From: Streptomyces luteolifulvus
GTDB lineage: Bacteria > Actinomycetota > Actinomycetes > Streptomycetales > Streptomycetaceae
Reading direction: 5' to 3'
NCBI RefSeq assembly: GCF_008806595.1
Contig: NZ_VZRB01000015.1
Coordinates: 124,001-188,000, forward strand
Length of the DNA: 64,000 nucleotides
Shown here: piece by piece, positions 28,047 to 35,805 of the stretch
Numbering within the stretch: the first letter of the stretch is position 1
Layout of the letters: each line of letters begins with the position of its first letter
The notes under the pieces: generated by a model
The model's database searches: none
Told to the model about the DNA's origin: nothing
The model's input: only the letters and a program-made list of their open reading frames with translations
Position numbers and translations under genes: made by a program

Positions 28047-28319
28047 GGCGTGTCCGGCGCTCCGGCCGGCCGTGACTCTTGCCGCGTCCGGCGTTCCGGC
28101 TGACCGTGTCCTCGGGTACGTCGGGTCTTTGGCCGGCGCGTCTCGCCGACGGCGACGTCCGACCACGGCGTGTCCGGCGCTCCGGCCGGCCGTGACTCTT
28201 GCCGCGTCCGGCGCTCCGGCCGGCCGTGACTCTTGCCGCGTCCGGCGTTCCGGCTGACCGTGTCCTCGGGTACGTCGGGGCTTTGGCCGGCGCGTCTCGC
28301 CGACGGCGACGTCCGACCA
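28047..28319. repeat. 119-bp tandem direct repeat with nested 34-bp duplication
   Basis: Copy 1 is 28047-28165. Copy 2 is 28167-28319 and equals copy 1 plus one extra 34-bp unit, since the 34 bp at 28180-28213 recur exactly at 28214-28247 (119+34=153 bp). The two long copies are almost identical elsewhere, with one visible difference near 28127/28281. Such similarity implies a recent event. Read on the minus strand, each copy contains a W-S-D-V-A-V-G-E fragment typical of an RCC1 blade, in different frames. Confidence 0.92.
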
Positions 28320-28738
28320 GGTGCGCTGGTGCCGACCTGGGTGACCACGGTGCGCTGTGTGGTGTCGCCCAGTCCCAGTTGGCCGTAGCCGTTCAGTCCG
28401 GTGCACCACAACGAGTCGCCGCGCAGGCCGCATGAGTGGCCGGGGCCCACCGCCACGTGCTGCCAGTCCGTGTAAGAGCCCACCTGTGTGGGCCGCAGGC
28501 GATCCGTCCTGTCCCCGAGCCCCAGTTGCCCGGAGGCGTTGTCTCCCCAGGCCCACAGCCTGCGGACGCCGTAGTGCGGGGTGGCTCCCAGGGCCACGGG
28601 CGTGGAGACGGTTGCCGACCATTGGGCGGAGGCGCCCGGAAGGAGGGCCGGCAGGGAAAGGGCGACGGCCGCCGTCAGCAGTTCCCGGACCCGTGGCGGA
28701 CCGCTCACCCCCGGTGCATCCGCGGCGCAGTGCAGCAC
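28047..28738 (-). pseudogene. degenerate secreted RCC1-repeat (beta-propeller) protein
   Basis: The 5' part encodes a probable signal peptide (VRELLTAAVALSLPALLPGASA) and two clear RCC1 blades: RLWAWGDNASGQLGLGDRTDR and LWCTGLNGYGQLGLGDTTQR with a W-Q-H-V-A-V-G-P-G-H-S-C-G-L-R segment between them. After about residue 135 the reading frame leaves the RCC1 pattern. The next RCC1-like stretch, WSDVAVGET, appears in another frame and then in the tandem repeat. A working propeller needs about seven blades, so this is a broken remnant. The start (GTG 28738) has no good ribosome site. The frame stays open far downstream, but that sequence is not RCC1-like. Confidence 0.75.
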
Positions 28739-28878
28739 CGCTTGAGAAAACCCGCTTGCCGTGCGTTCGTTCGGCCTGCGGCCGTGCAGCCGTATCGCCT
28801 CGTGAGCCGGTGCCCGGCGTGTGCAGGCGGAGCGCCGTGCGCGCTCCGCCCGCCGTTCGCCTCGGTGGCCGGGCCGGG

Positions 28879-29355
28879 TTACGGCCGGCCGCGCTGTCCG
28901 CGCAGGTGCTCCGCGATGGGCTTGAGGCCCCTGTCGAGTTCCGCCAGGGCCTCGGGGGTCAGCAGGTCGATGAAATGCCTCCGCACAGACGCCACATGAT
29001 GGGGCGCGACCTTCTTCATCGTCTCCATGCCGTGCTCGGTGAGGACCGCGTACAGTCCACGGCGGTCGGACTCGCAGTTCTCACGCCGCACCAGGTCCGC
29101 GTTCTCCATGCGGGTGATCTGGTGCGAGAGGCGGCTCTTGGACTGGAGGGTGGCGGAGGCGAGGTCGCTCATCCGCATCCGTACGCCCTCCGACTCGGAG
29201 AGATTGACCAGGATCTCGTAGTCGTTCATGGTCAGGCCGAACGGCTGCAGGTCCTTTTCAAGCTGGTACGTCAACAGCCTGTTGACCTCCAGGTGGGTGC
29301 GCCAGGCGCACTGCTCCGCATCGGTCAGCCAGGGGGTGGCCGTCTCGGTCTCCAT
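28879..29355 (-). CDS. MarR family transcriptional regulator
   Basis: 158 aa winged-helix regulator. The recognition region is MSDLASATLQSKSRLSHQITRMENADLVRREN, with a wing at DRRGLYAVLTEHG. It has one Cys (NCESDRRG) at the wing base. ATG 29355 has no Shine-Dalgarno sequence; TAGACT ends 6 nt before it, so a leaderless transcript is likely. It lies next to three AIM24 genes in the same orientation but downstream of them. Ligand and targets are unknown. Confidence 0.9.
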   Translation of the reverse strand: METETATPWLTDAEQCAWRTHLEVNRLLTYQLEKDLQPFGLTMNDYEILVNLSESEGVRMRMSDLASATLQSKSRLSHQITRMENADLVRRENCESDRRGLYAVLTEHGMETMKKVAPHHVASVRRHFIDLLTPEALAELDRGLKPIAEHLRGQRGRP

Positions 29356-29447
29356 AAATGAAGTCTACCTAAAATGTTGAAAGGCGAACTAGCGAGGGTC
29401 GCGTGACGGCGCGCACACGTTCGACGTCACACTCCGCAGACTACCGC

Positions 29448-30251
29448 TCACAGCCCGAAGCGACGCTGGAGGTCCCCCAGCTGTCCGGGAAGGCGCGGTG
29501 TGCCGGCTTGCTGTGAGGGCCCCGTGAAGCCCCCGCCGCCGCCCGGTACCCCCGCCTGTTGCGGAACCGCCCCCGCGGCCTGCTCGGCCATCAGCGTCTC
29601 GCTCGACTGGAGCAGGACCGTGCCGGCGCCCACGAACTCGAACTGGTGCTCCTCCCCGGAGGCTCCGCCGAGGCCCGTCAGTGCACGTAGACCGCCCATT
29701 ACGCCCGTCATGTAGCCGTGGTCGTAGTGGTGGCAGGGCGACGGGCAGTCGGCCCAGCCGACGAGCGCCTGCGGGTCCACCCGGATCGGGGGTTCCATGA
29801 ACACCACCGGTCCGTTGGACGCGGCCACGAACTTCCCGGTTCCGATGAGGGTCAGAAAGCCCGGCACGATCGATTGCTTGAGCGCGAGAGTTGGCTGAAA
29901 AGCAAGCAGGTTGCCGGAGCGAATGGTCAGATTGCCGTCGTCGAGGTCGTAGGAGTTCACGTCGAAGGCCCGGTCGGCGAGCAGCATCTTGCCCGAGCCC
30001 TCCGCCACGACCCAGTCGCTCGCGTGCAATGGCGAATGGAAGGACGTACGGACAAGTCGGTCCAGCCGGCCGTGTCCGATGCCGTTGAACTCGATCGAGC
30101 CGTAATAGGCGACCATCTTTCCCTTCTGCAGGAACCACTGGCTGCCCTTGAGCTCCACGCAGAAGGTGTAGTTGTTGACGTTGTCGTCGGCCGGCAGGGT
30201 CATCGGGTCGTGGACCGTCGGGCCGCCGCCCGGTGCCCCGTACATGCTCAC
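29448..30251 (-). CDS. AIM24 family protein, copy 3
   Basis: 267 aa of the AIM24/TRAP-like beta-roll fold. Conserved-type segments are WFLQKGKMVAYYGSIEFNG, GKMLLADRAFDVNSYDLDDGNLTIRSGNLLAF and GSGEEHQF-like FEFVGAGTVLLQSSE. It carries an extra Gly/Pro/Gln-rich C-terminal tail of about 40 residues absent from the other two copies. GTG 30251 overlaps the previous stop as GTGA. Function in bacteria is unknown; mitochondrial Aim24 affects membrane organisation. Confidence 0.88.
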   Translation of the reverse strand: MSMYGAPGGGPTVHDPMTLPADDNVNNYTFCVELKGSQWFLQKGKMVAYYGSIEFNGIGHGRLDRLVRTSFHSPLHASDWVVAEGSGKMLLADRAFDVNSYDLDDGNLTIRSGNLLAFQPTLALKQSIVPGFLTLIGTGKFVAASNGPVVFMEPPIRVDPQALVGWADCPSPCHHYDHGYMTGVMGGLRALTGLGGASGEEHQFEFVGAGTVLLQSSETLMAEQAAGAVPQQAGVPGGGGGFTGPSQQAGTPRLPGQLGDLQRRFGL

Positions 30252-30898
30252 AGCTTCTCCTCCGAGGCCTGGACGTACACCGCGCCGTTGCCGCTGAGCT
30301 CCAGCTGGAAGGCCTCGCCGGAGCCGCGGCCCACCATGTCGCGCCAGCCCAGCGCGGTCGACAGCTTGTTGCGTACGTCGCCGTGGTGGGCGACGTACGC
30401 CTGCGGGTCGACATGGACGGGGCGCTGCGGGGTGATCGGGATCTCGAAGACACCGCCGTGTGCCATCACGGCGACCGAGCCGTGTCCCTGGAGCGTGGTC
30501 GTGAACAGCCCCTGCCCCGTGACCTGGCCCCGCACCATGCCCATGACGCCGCCCTGCGAGCCCATGAACATCGTGCCCTGCTGGAGTGTGCCCTCGAAGG
30601 CGAGCAGACGGTCCGCCTCCACATAGAGGGTGTCACCGGTGAGGTTGATCACCTGGATGTGGTGGCCGCCGTGCCCGAACAGGACCGTGCCGCTGCCCTC
30701 CACGCTCATCAGGGGCGTGGCCTCGCCCGCGACCCGGCGGCCGAGCATCGACATGATCCCGCCCTGGCCGCCCTGCGTATTGGGCGTGAAGGAGACCTCG
30801 CCCTTGTAGGCGAGCATCGCGCCGCGCTGGCTGAACAGCCGCTGGCCGGGCAGGACGGTCGCCTCGACCATCTTGGAGTTGATCTCGCGGAAGGGCAT
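30248..30898 (-). CDS. AIM24 family protein, copy 2
   Basis: 216 aa. AIM24 fold with FREINSKMVEATVLPGQRLFSQRGAMLAYKGEV-type N-terminus, GSGTVLFGHGGHHIQVINL, LYVEADRLLAFEGTL and FQLELSGNGAVYVQAS. It is rich in Gly-Met stretches (GGIMSMLGRR, GGVMGMVRGQV) in the middle. I choose ATG 30898 because a G-run lies 9 nt upstream; ATG 30907 is in frame and would overlap the upstream gene by 8 bp. It is embedded in a three-gene operon. Confidence 0.87.
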   Translation of the reverse strand: MPFREINSKMVEATVLPGQRLFSQRGAMLAYKGEVSFTPNTQGGQGGIMSMLGRRVAGEATPLMSVEGSGTVLFGHGGHHIQVINLTGDTLYVEADRLLAFEGTLQQGTMFMGSQGGVMGMVRGQVTGQGLFTTTLQGHGSVAVMAHGGVFEIPITPQRPVHVDPQAYVAHHGDVRNKLSTALGWRDMVGRGSGEAFQLELSGNGAVYVQASEEKL

Positions 30899-30899
30899 G

Positions 30900-31532
30900 T
30901 CACACATCCCCCGCGATCGTGTTGCGCTCGCTCGGCTGCACGTACACCAGCCCGTCCCCCTCGAAGCGGATCTGGAAGGCCTCCCCGCCGCCCTCTCCCA
31001 TCAGCGTGCGGAAGGTCACGCCGGACTGGAAGGACTGGCGCAGATTCCCCTGGTGCGCGACGTAGGCACCCGGGTCGACGATCAGCGGGTACTGCTGGCT
31101 CACCCGCAGCACCACCGCCGGCCCGTCCGAGGTGATGGCCGCCTGGCCGTGGCCCTCGACGGTCGTCGTGAACAGTCCGTTGCCCTGGGTGGCACCGCGC
31201 AGTCCTGTGAAGGTCGTGCCGGTGCGCAGCCCGCCGTCGGTCGCGAGGAGGTTGCTCGACTCCACGTACAGCTTCTCCCCCTGGAGGCTGACGAGGTTGA
31301 TCTCCGAGGCCCGGTCCGCGAACCAGCACGTCCCCTGCCCCTTCACCTCCATCACCGTCATCTGCTCGCCGGTGAGCCTCCGGGTGACCATCCCCCGGAG
31401 GCCCTCACCGCCACCGCTCATCTTTTTGAAGGCCATCTGCCCGTCGTACGCGACCATCGAGCCGTTCTTCGCCTTCACGGCGTCCCCGGTCATGTCGACG
31501 GCGAGTACCTTGCTGCCTTGAAGTCGGAACAT
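30900..31532 (-). CDS. AIM24 family protein, copy 1
   Basis: 210 aa, first gene of the operon. It has MFRLQGSKVLAVDMTGDAVKAKNGSMVAYDGQM, GQGTCWFADRASEINLVSL, LYVESSNLLATDGGL and IRFEGDGLVYVQPSERN, matching copies 2 and 3 block for block. ATG 31532 fits the family; a GTG two codons upstream is possible. It is divergent from the DUF3817 gene across about 170 bp. The three copies differ enough to be old duplicates and may form a hetero-oligomer. Confidence 0.87.
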   Translation of the reverse strand: MFRLQGSKVLAVDMTGDAVKAKNGSMVAYDGQMAFKKMSGGGEGLRGMVTRRLTGEQMTVMEVKGQGTCWFADRASEINLVSLQGEKLYVESSNLLATDGGLRTGTTFTGLRGATQGNGLFTTTVEGHGQAAITSDGPAVVLRVSQQYPLIVDPGAYVAHQGNLRQSFQSGVTFRTLMGEGGGEAFQIRFEGDGLVYVQPSERNTIAGDV

Positions 31533-31699
31533 CGCCACGCAGCGAAAGGTATCCGTCGGACGGCCCCGCCAACAGATCCCTGGGGTGGAGCGGGACCCTG
31601 ACCGAACCCCTAGGGGCATCGTTTGCCACAATGGACCGACGCTTGTGCGTTCGTTCACAAACAGTCGACGCCCCTCACACTCCCCACCGAAGGTGACCC

Positions 31700-32047
31700 G
31701 TGGACCTCAAGACAGCCACCGCCCTCCGCCGCCTCCGCCTGGTCTCGGCCCCCGAAGCCGTCTCCTTCCTTGTCCTCCTCGTCTGCTCGGTGCTGAAGCG
31801 GACCACGGACTTCAACGCGGTGCCGGTGATGGGCGGGGTCCACGGCGTCCTCTTCATCCTGTACGTGATCTTCTGGGCGGACGCCTGGAACCGCGCGAAG
31901 TGGGACCTGAAGACCGCGGCGCTGTACTTCGTCCTCTCCGTCCTGCCCGCCGGCGGCTTCATCGCCGAGCGCAAGCTGCGCCGCGAGGCCGAGGACGCGG
32001 TCATCGCCTCCCGCGCCCGCCGCGAGGACGCGGTGAAGACGTCGTGA
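31700..32047 (+). CDS. DUF3817 membrane protein (first copy)
   Basis: 115 aa, three predicted membrane helices (SFLVLLVCSVLK, GGVHGVLFILYVIFWADAW, LYFVLSVLPAGGFIAE) and a basic C-terminal tail. It fits DUF3817, the YdzA-like integral membrane family of unknown function. GTG 31700 follows GAAGGTG. It overlaps the next gene as GTGA, so they are co-translated. A second DUF3817 gene lies at 37724. Confidence 0.88.
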   Translation: MDLKTATALRRLRLVSAPEAVSFLVLLVCSVLKRTTDFNAVPVMGGVHGVLFILYVIFWADAWNRAKWDLKTAALYFVLSVLPAGGFIAERKLRREAEDAVIASRARREDAVKTS

Positions 32048-32337
32048 TCGTCGCCTTCTCGGTGACGCCCCTGGGCGTCGGCGACGAGGTGGGGGAGTAC
32101 GTCGCCGACGCCGTCCGTGTCGTCCGCGAGTCGGGCCTGCCGCACCGCACCGACGCGATGTTCACCTCGATCGAGGGCGACTGGGACGAGGTCATGGACG
32201 TCGTCAAACGCGCCGTCGCCGCGGTCGAGGAGCGCGCCCCGCGTGTGTCCCTGGTCCTCAAGGCGGACATCCGGCCCGGTGTGACGGACGGGCTCACCTC
32301 CAAGGTGGAGACGGTGGAGCGCTACCTGGCCGAGTAA
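32044..32337 (+). CDS. MTH1187 family thiamine-binding protein
   Basis: 97 aa ferredoxin-like protein of the MTH1187/YkoF family. It begins VIVAFSVTPLGVGDEVGEYVADAV and contains HRTDAMFTSIEGDWDEVMDVVKRAV and RVSLVLKADIRPG. Members bind thiamine-like ligands; the exact role here is inferred. GTG 32044 overlaps the DUF3817 stop by 4 bp, so the two are made together. Confidence 0.88.
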   Translation: MIVAFSVTPLGVGDEVGEYVADAVRVVRESGLPHRTDAMFTSIEGDWDEVMDVVKRAVAAVEERAPRVSLVLKADIRPGVTDGLTSKVETVERYLAE

Positions 32338-32405
32338 GTCGGCCGCCTCGCAGAACCCCGGCCCCCTGGGCGCCTCCTGGGGCCGGGGTTTTCTCGTTCC
32401 CAGTG

Positions 32406-32465
32406 TTTGAGCGATCGCTCAAAAGGGTGTACGTTCCTGCCAAGCTGTTTGAGCAGTCGCTCAAA
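32406..32465 (+). promoter_or_regulatory. twin TetR-type operators and promoter of the DUF4166 operon
   Basis: Two 18-bp palindromes of the form TTTGAGC-N4-GCTCAAA: 32406-32423 (perfect) and 32448-32465 (one mismatch at the centre), 42 bp centre to centre or four helical turns. A candidate -35 TTGAGC lies in the first site (32407-32412) with a 17-bp spacer to -10 TACGTT (32430-32435), so both sites bracket the promoter. The TetR gene at the end of the operon is the likely ligand-controlled repressor. Confidence 0.85.
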
Positions 32466-32489
32466 ACCAAGCTGACCTGGGGGATGCAC

Positions 32490-33242
32490 ATGGGGCTCTA
32501 CATCGAGGCACGCATACGTGCCGACCTCGACGACCTCTGGACCCGTACACAGGAACCCGACCACCACCAGCGCTGGGACCTGCGCTTCACCGAGATCGAC
32601 TACCTCCCGCGCGCGGAGGGCGAGCCACAGCGCTTCCGGTACGCCACCCGACTGCTGCCCCTCCTCACCGTCGCCGGCACCGGAGTCTCCGCGGGCGAGC
32701 GGGAACGGCCCGACGGCACCCGCACCTCCGCCCTCCGCTTCTGCTGCCCGCACCCGCTTTCCCTGCTCGCCGAGGGCAGCGGCTACTGGCGCTACATCCC
32801 CGACGGGGACGGCGTCCGCTTCCTCACCGGCTACGACTACCGCCCCCGCTGGGGCGCCTTCGGCGCGCTCGCCGACCGGCTCGTGTTCCGCCCCGTCATG
32901 GGCTGGGCGACGGCCTGGTCCTTCGACCGCCTGCGACTGTGGCTGGAGCGCGGCATCACCCCGGAGCGGGCGCGCGCGAACTGGCTCACGGAACTGGCCG
33001 TCCGTGCCCTCGTCGTCACCGCTGCCGCCACCGGGCTCGTCGTGGACTCCAGCCTCCGTCTGTTCGGGCCCCTTGCCGCGTCCGTGGCCTTTCTGTGTCC
33101 GCTGCTGCTGACCGTCGCCCTCTGCCTGGCCCTGGTCAAGGAACCCCTGTCCGGCACCCCGGCCGCCCGCCGCTGTCTGCGCCAGTCGCCCACGCGCGTG
33201 TGTACGCCCCGAGTGCTGCGCGCACTGGAGAACCCGCGATGA
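32490..33242 (+). CDS. hypothetical SRPBCC-like protein with C-terminal membrane segments
   Basis: 250 aa. The N-terminal 150 residues look like a START/SRPBCC ligand-binding domain (MGLYIEARIRADLDDLWTRTQ, HQRWDLRFTEIDYLPR, FLTGYDYRPRWGAFGALADRL). Two hydrophobic helices follow (ALVVTAAATGLVVDSSL, AASVAFLCPLLLTVALCLAL). ATG 32490 has a G-run 6 nt upstream. It overlaps the next gene as ATGA. The partner gene encodes DUF4166, and the two are probably used together. Confidence 0.75.
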   Translation: MGLYIEARIRADLDDLWTRTQEPDHHQRWDLRFTEIDYLPRAEGEPQRFRYATRLLPLLTVAGTGVSAGERERPDGTRTSALRFCCPHPLSLLAEGSGYWRYIPDGDGVRFLTGYDYRPRWGAFGALADRLVFRPVMGWATAWSFDRLRLWLERGITPERARANWLTELAVRALVVTAAATGLVVDSSLRLFGPLAASVAFLCPLLLTVALCLALVKEPLSGTPAARRCLRQSPTRVCTPRVLRALENPR

Positions 33243-33919
33243 CCTCGATCTTCCGCACCGTGATGGGCACTGACTTCGACCGTCTCCACCCTCAGTTGCA
33301 GCGCCGGTTCTCCGTCGGCCTGGCGAGCGGTGAGGCATGCACCGGGCGGGGCGTGATGGACCGCGTCTGGCACGGCGGCGCCTTCGTCAAGCCGTTTCTC
33401 GCGCTCGGCGGCACCCGCAACATCCTGGTCCCCAGGGCGGGCCGCCGGATCCCCTTCACCATCGAGAACGTCCCGTACGCCGACACCTTCGGCCGTGAGA
33501 CGGTGACCTTCGTGCGCACCTTCGACCTGCCCGGCCGCTCGCGACGCTTCGACGCCCAGATGGTGCTCGGCCCCGAGGGCGACCGCATCGTCGACTACCT
33601 CGGCACCCACCAGCACCTCGCCAGCGACCTGTACTTCCGCGCCGAGTCCGACGGCTCGCTGCTGATCCGCTCCGGCGAACACCGGTTCCGGGAAGGCGTG
33701 GTGGATGTGCGCGTGCCCGAACTGATCGGCGCGACGGCGGAGGTCCGGGAGTCGTACGACGAGACGGCCGGCCGCTTCCGTGTCCGGGTCCGGGTCGTGA
33801 ACCGGTACTTCGGGCCTCTCTTCGGCTACGAGGGTTGCTTCACGGCGACGTACACGGACATCGCGAGCTGCGGTCTACGACCCGGACTGCGGCCCGTGCG
33901 GGAGGAGTCGCGCGCATGA
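33239..33919 (+). CDS. DUF4166 domain protein
   Basis: 226 aa. DUF4166 features include FDRLHPQLQRRFSVGL, a central RETVTFVRTFDLPGRSRRFDAQM and a C-terminal YFGPLFGYEGCFTATY. The biochemical function is unknown. It overlaps both neighbours by ATGA (33239-33242 and 33916-33919), forming a tightly coupled three-gene operon with a TetR regulator. Related pairs are also seen as fusions with NAD-dependent sugar or lipid enzymes, which I mention only as possible context. Confidence 0.82.
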   Translation: MTSIFRTVMGTDFDRLHPQLQRRFSVGLASGEACTGRGVMDRVWHGGAFVKPFLALGGTRNILVPRAGRRIPFTIENVPYADTFGRETVTFVRTFDLPGRSRRFDAQMVLGPEGDRIVDYLGTHQHLASDLYFRAESDGSLLIRSGEHRFREGVVDVRVPELIGATAEVRESYDETAGRFRVRVRVVNRYFGPLFGYEGCFTATYTDIASCGLRPGLRPVREESRA

Positions 33920-34566
33920 GCCCCGAGACCGCGAAGTCCCAGGAGACCAAGACCAAACTCCTCGAGGGGGCGCTGCGGACACTCACCGAGCAGGGGATCG
34001 CGAAGACGTCCGCCCGTACGATCGCGGCGGCCGCCGGGGTCAACCAGGGGCTCGTCTTCTACCACTTCGGCTCGGTGGACGAACTCCTCGCGGCGGCCTG
34101 CCGGTACGGGGCGGAGCGGACGGTGTCGCGTTACCGCGCCCGCTTCGACTCGGTGGCCTCGCTGTCCGAACTCCTCGCCGTCGGGCGGGAGATCCATGAG
34201 CAGCAGCGGGCGGGAGGGCATGTCGCGCTGCTCGGCCAGCTGCTGGCCGGCGCGCAGACGCACGAGACGCTCGGGCCCGCGACGGCGGCGGGGCTCGATC
34301 TGTGGATCGTGGAGATCGAGAAGGTGCTCAGGAGGGTGCTGGCGGGGACGCCGTTGGAGGAGTTCGTGGATCCGAAGGGGCTGGCGCGGGCGGTCGCTGC
34401 GTCGTTCGTGGGGATCGAGTTGTATGAGGGCGTGGACGCGGCGGGGGCGAGTGCGGCGCTGGGTGCGCTGGAGCAACTGGGTTTCTTGGTCGGGGCGTTG
34501 GAGGAGCTCGGGCCTGTGGGGCAGCGGGCGGTGCGGATGCATGTGCGGCGGTCCGGTCGGCGGTGA
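33916..34566 (+). CDS. TetR family regulator of the DUF4166 operon
   Basis: 216 aa. N-terminal TetR HTH: KLLEGALRTLTEQGIAKTSARTIAAAAGVNQGLVFYHFGSVDELL. The helical ligand-binding domain follows. ATG 33916 overlaps the upstream stop as ATGA, with GGAGGAG 9 nt upstream. It is the third gene of the operon, so it probably represses its own transcription from the twin palindromes at 32406-32465. Confidence 0.92.
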   Translation: MSPETAKSQETKTKLLEGALRTLTEQGIAKTSARTIAAAAGVNQGLVFYHFGSVDELLAAACRYGAERTVSRYRARFDSVASLSELLAVGREIHEQQRAGGHVALLGQLLAGAQTHETLGPATAAGLDLWIVEIEKVLRRVLAGTPLEEFVDPKGLARAVAASFVGIELYEGVDAAGASAALGALEQLGFLVGALEELGPVGQRAVRMHVRRSGRR

Positions 34567-34715
34567 CTGTGCGGGTGCGCCGCGCTGGCCTGCCGGTGGA
34601 TGGGTCACGCGGCCCGGCGCGCACGGGGTGCCGCCCGCGCCCGCGCGGGTACGGGGTTGCCGTCCGCGCCCACCCGTGCCGCCCCAGCGGCACGACTGCC
34701 CGCGGGCTGGCGGGT

Positions 34716-35702
34716 TCAGGTCGGGGGAACTCCCCCCAGCGCGATTCCCAGGGGTGTCCTTTCGTACAGGACCTGGTGGCCGTAGCGTCGGGCCGTGAGC
34801 AGGCCCGCGTTGCGCAGGATCGTCAGGTGGGTCGAGATCGTGGACGGGGCCAGGCCCAGCCGGTGGGCGAGGGAGGTCGTCGTGGCCGGCTCGTCCAGGG
34901 AGGTCAGGACCGTCGCCCGGCCGCGGCCCAGAAGGCGTACCAGCGCGTCGGACGTGTGGTCGGCGGGCCGAGACCACAGCGCGCCGATGCCGCGCGCCGG
35001 ATAGACCACCGTGGGCTGCCAGGGCGGTTCGAAGCCGCTGATCACGTCCGGCCACGAGAAGACGCTCGGCATCAGCACGAGGCCCCGGCCGTCGAGGGTC
35101 CGTATGTGCTCGCCCCGCCACTCGATGGTCAGCGTGCGGCCGTTCCAGGCCAGGCGTGGATTCAGCTCCGGCAGCAGCGCACCCAGGCCCACCTCGGCGA
35201 GGCGGCGTGAGTGGAAGGCGACGTCTGCCTCCAGGAGGGCGCGCAGCCGGGGCCAGTCGGGTTCGACCAGCATGTGCCAGGCGGTCTCCATCAGGTCGGC
35301 CAGTTCCCGCACCGTACGGGCCGGATCGGCCAGCAGGGCACGGCCGCGGGGGGACTCCAGGGCGCCCGGTGTGTCGGCGAGCGACCGGGCCATGTCGTCC
35401 CGCGCCTCCTCGGGGTCGGCCGCCCGTACCGCGGCGATCTCCTCCTCGAACGTGGCCGCCGGGCCGATCGGCGGCGGGCCCAGCCAGTCCGGGCTGTGAC
35501 CCCGCCGGGGCATCAGCAGCCAGAGCGGGGTGAGGTCCAGCGCACGGGCCGCTTCCCGGATACGGCGCAGCCAGTGCGGGTGATAGCCCTGCCGGTCCGG
35601 CCTGGCCAGCGTGCGCACCGCCTCCTGGGTCTCCCACAGCGGGGACACCGCGAACCGGCAGCGCAGCAGGTCGTCGTCGCCGAAGTGCATGACGTAGGGC
35701 AT
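34716..35702 (-). CDS. ArsR-type regulator with N-terminal DUF5937-like domain
   Basis: 328 aa. A long N-terminal domain (RCRFAVSPLWETQEAVRTL, then a helical region) is followed by a C-terminal winged helix: ATVLTSLDEPATTTSLAHRLGLAPSTISTHLTILRNAGLLTARRYGHQVLYERT. There are no obvious metal Cys clusters. ATG 35702 is supported by GGAGG 5 nt upstream; an in-frame start 16 codons further out lacks this. It is divergent from the MFS transporter, which it probably controls. Confidence 0.88.
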   Translation of the reverse strand: MPYVMHFGDDDLLRCRFAVSPLWETQEAVRTLARPDRQGYHPHWLRRIREAARALDLTPLWLLMPRRGHSPDWLGPPPIGPAATFEEEIAAVRAADPEEARDDMARSLADTPGALESPRGRALLADPARTVRELADLMETAWHMLVEPDWPRLRALLEADVAFHSRRLAEVGLGALLPELNPRLAWNGRTLTIEWRGEHIRTLDGRGLVLMPSVFSWPDVISGFEPPWQPTVVYPARGIGALWSRPADHTSDALVRLLGRGRATVLTSLDEPATTTSLAHRLGLAPSTISTHLTILRNAGLLTARRYGHQVLYERTPLGIALGGVPPT

Positions 35703-35805
35703 GCGGGCCTCCAGGGTGGAGTGGATCACCGGCGGGCCGGGGCGGGACATTCGGCTGACACCGAAACTCTACGGCGGCCGCCGCACGCGCGTGCACGCTG
35801 CCGCC

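Noticed and set aside
27706..28257. Plus-strand open frame through the tandem repeat
   Set aside because: Ala/Arg/Pro-rich with no family resemblance; the minus strand contains RCC1 motifs.
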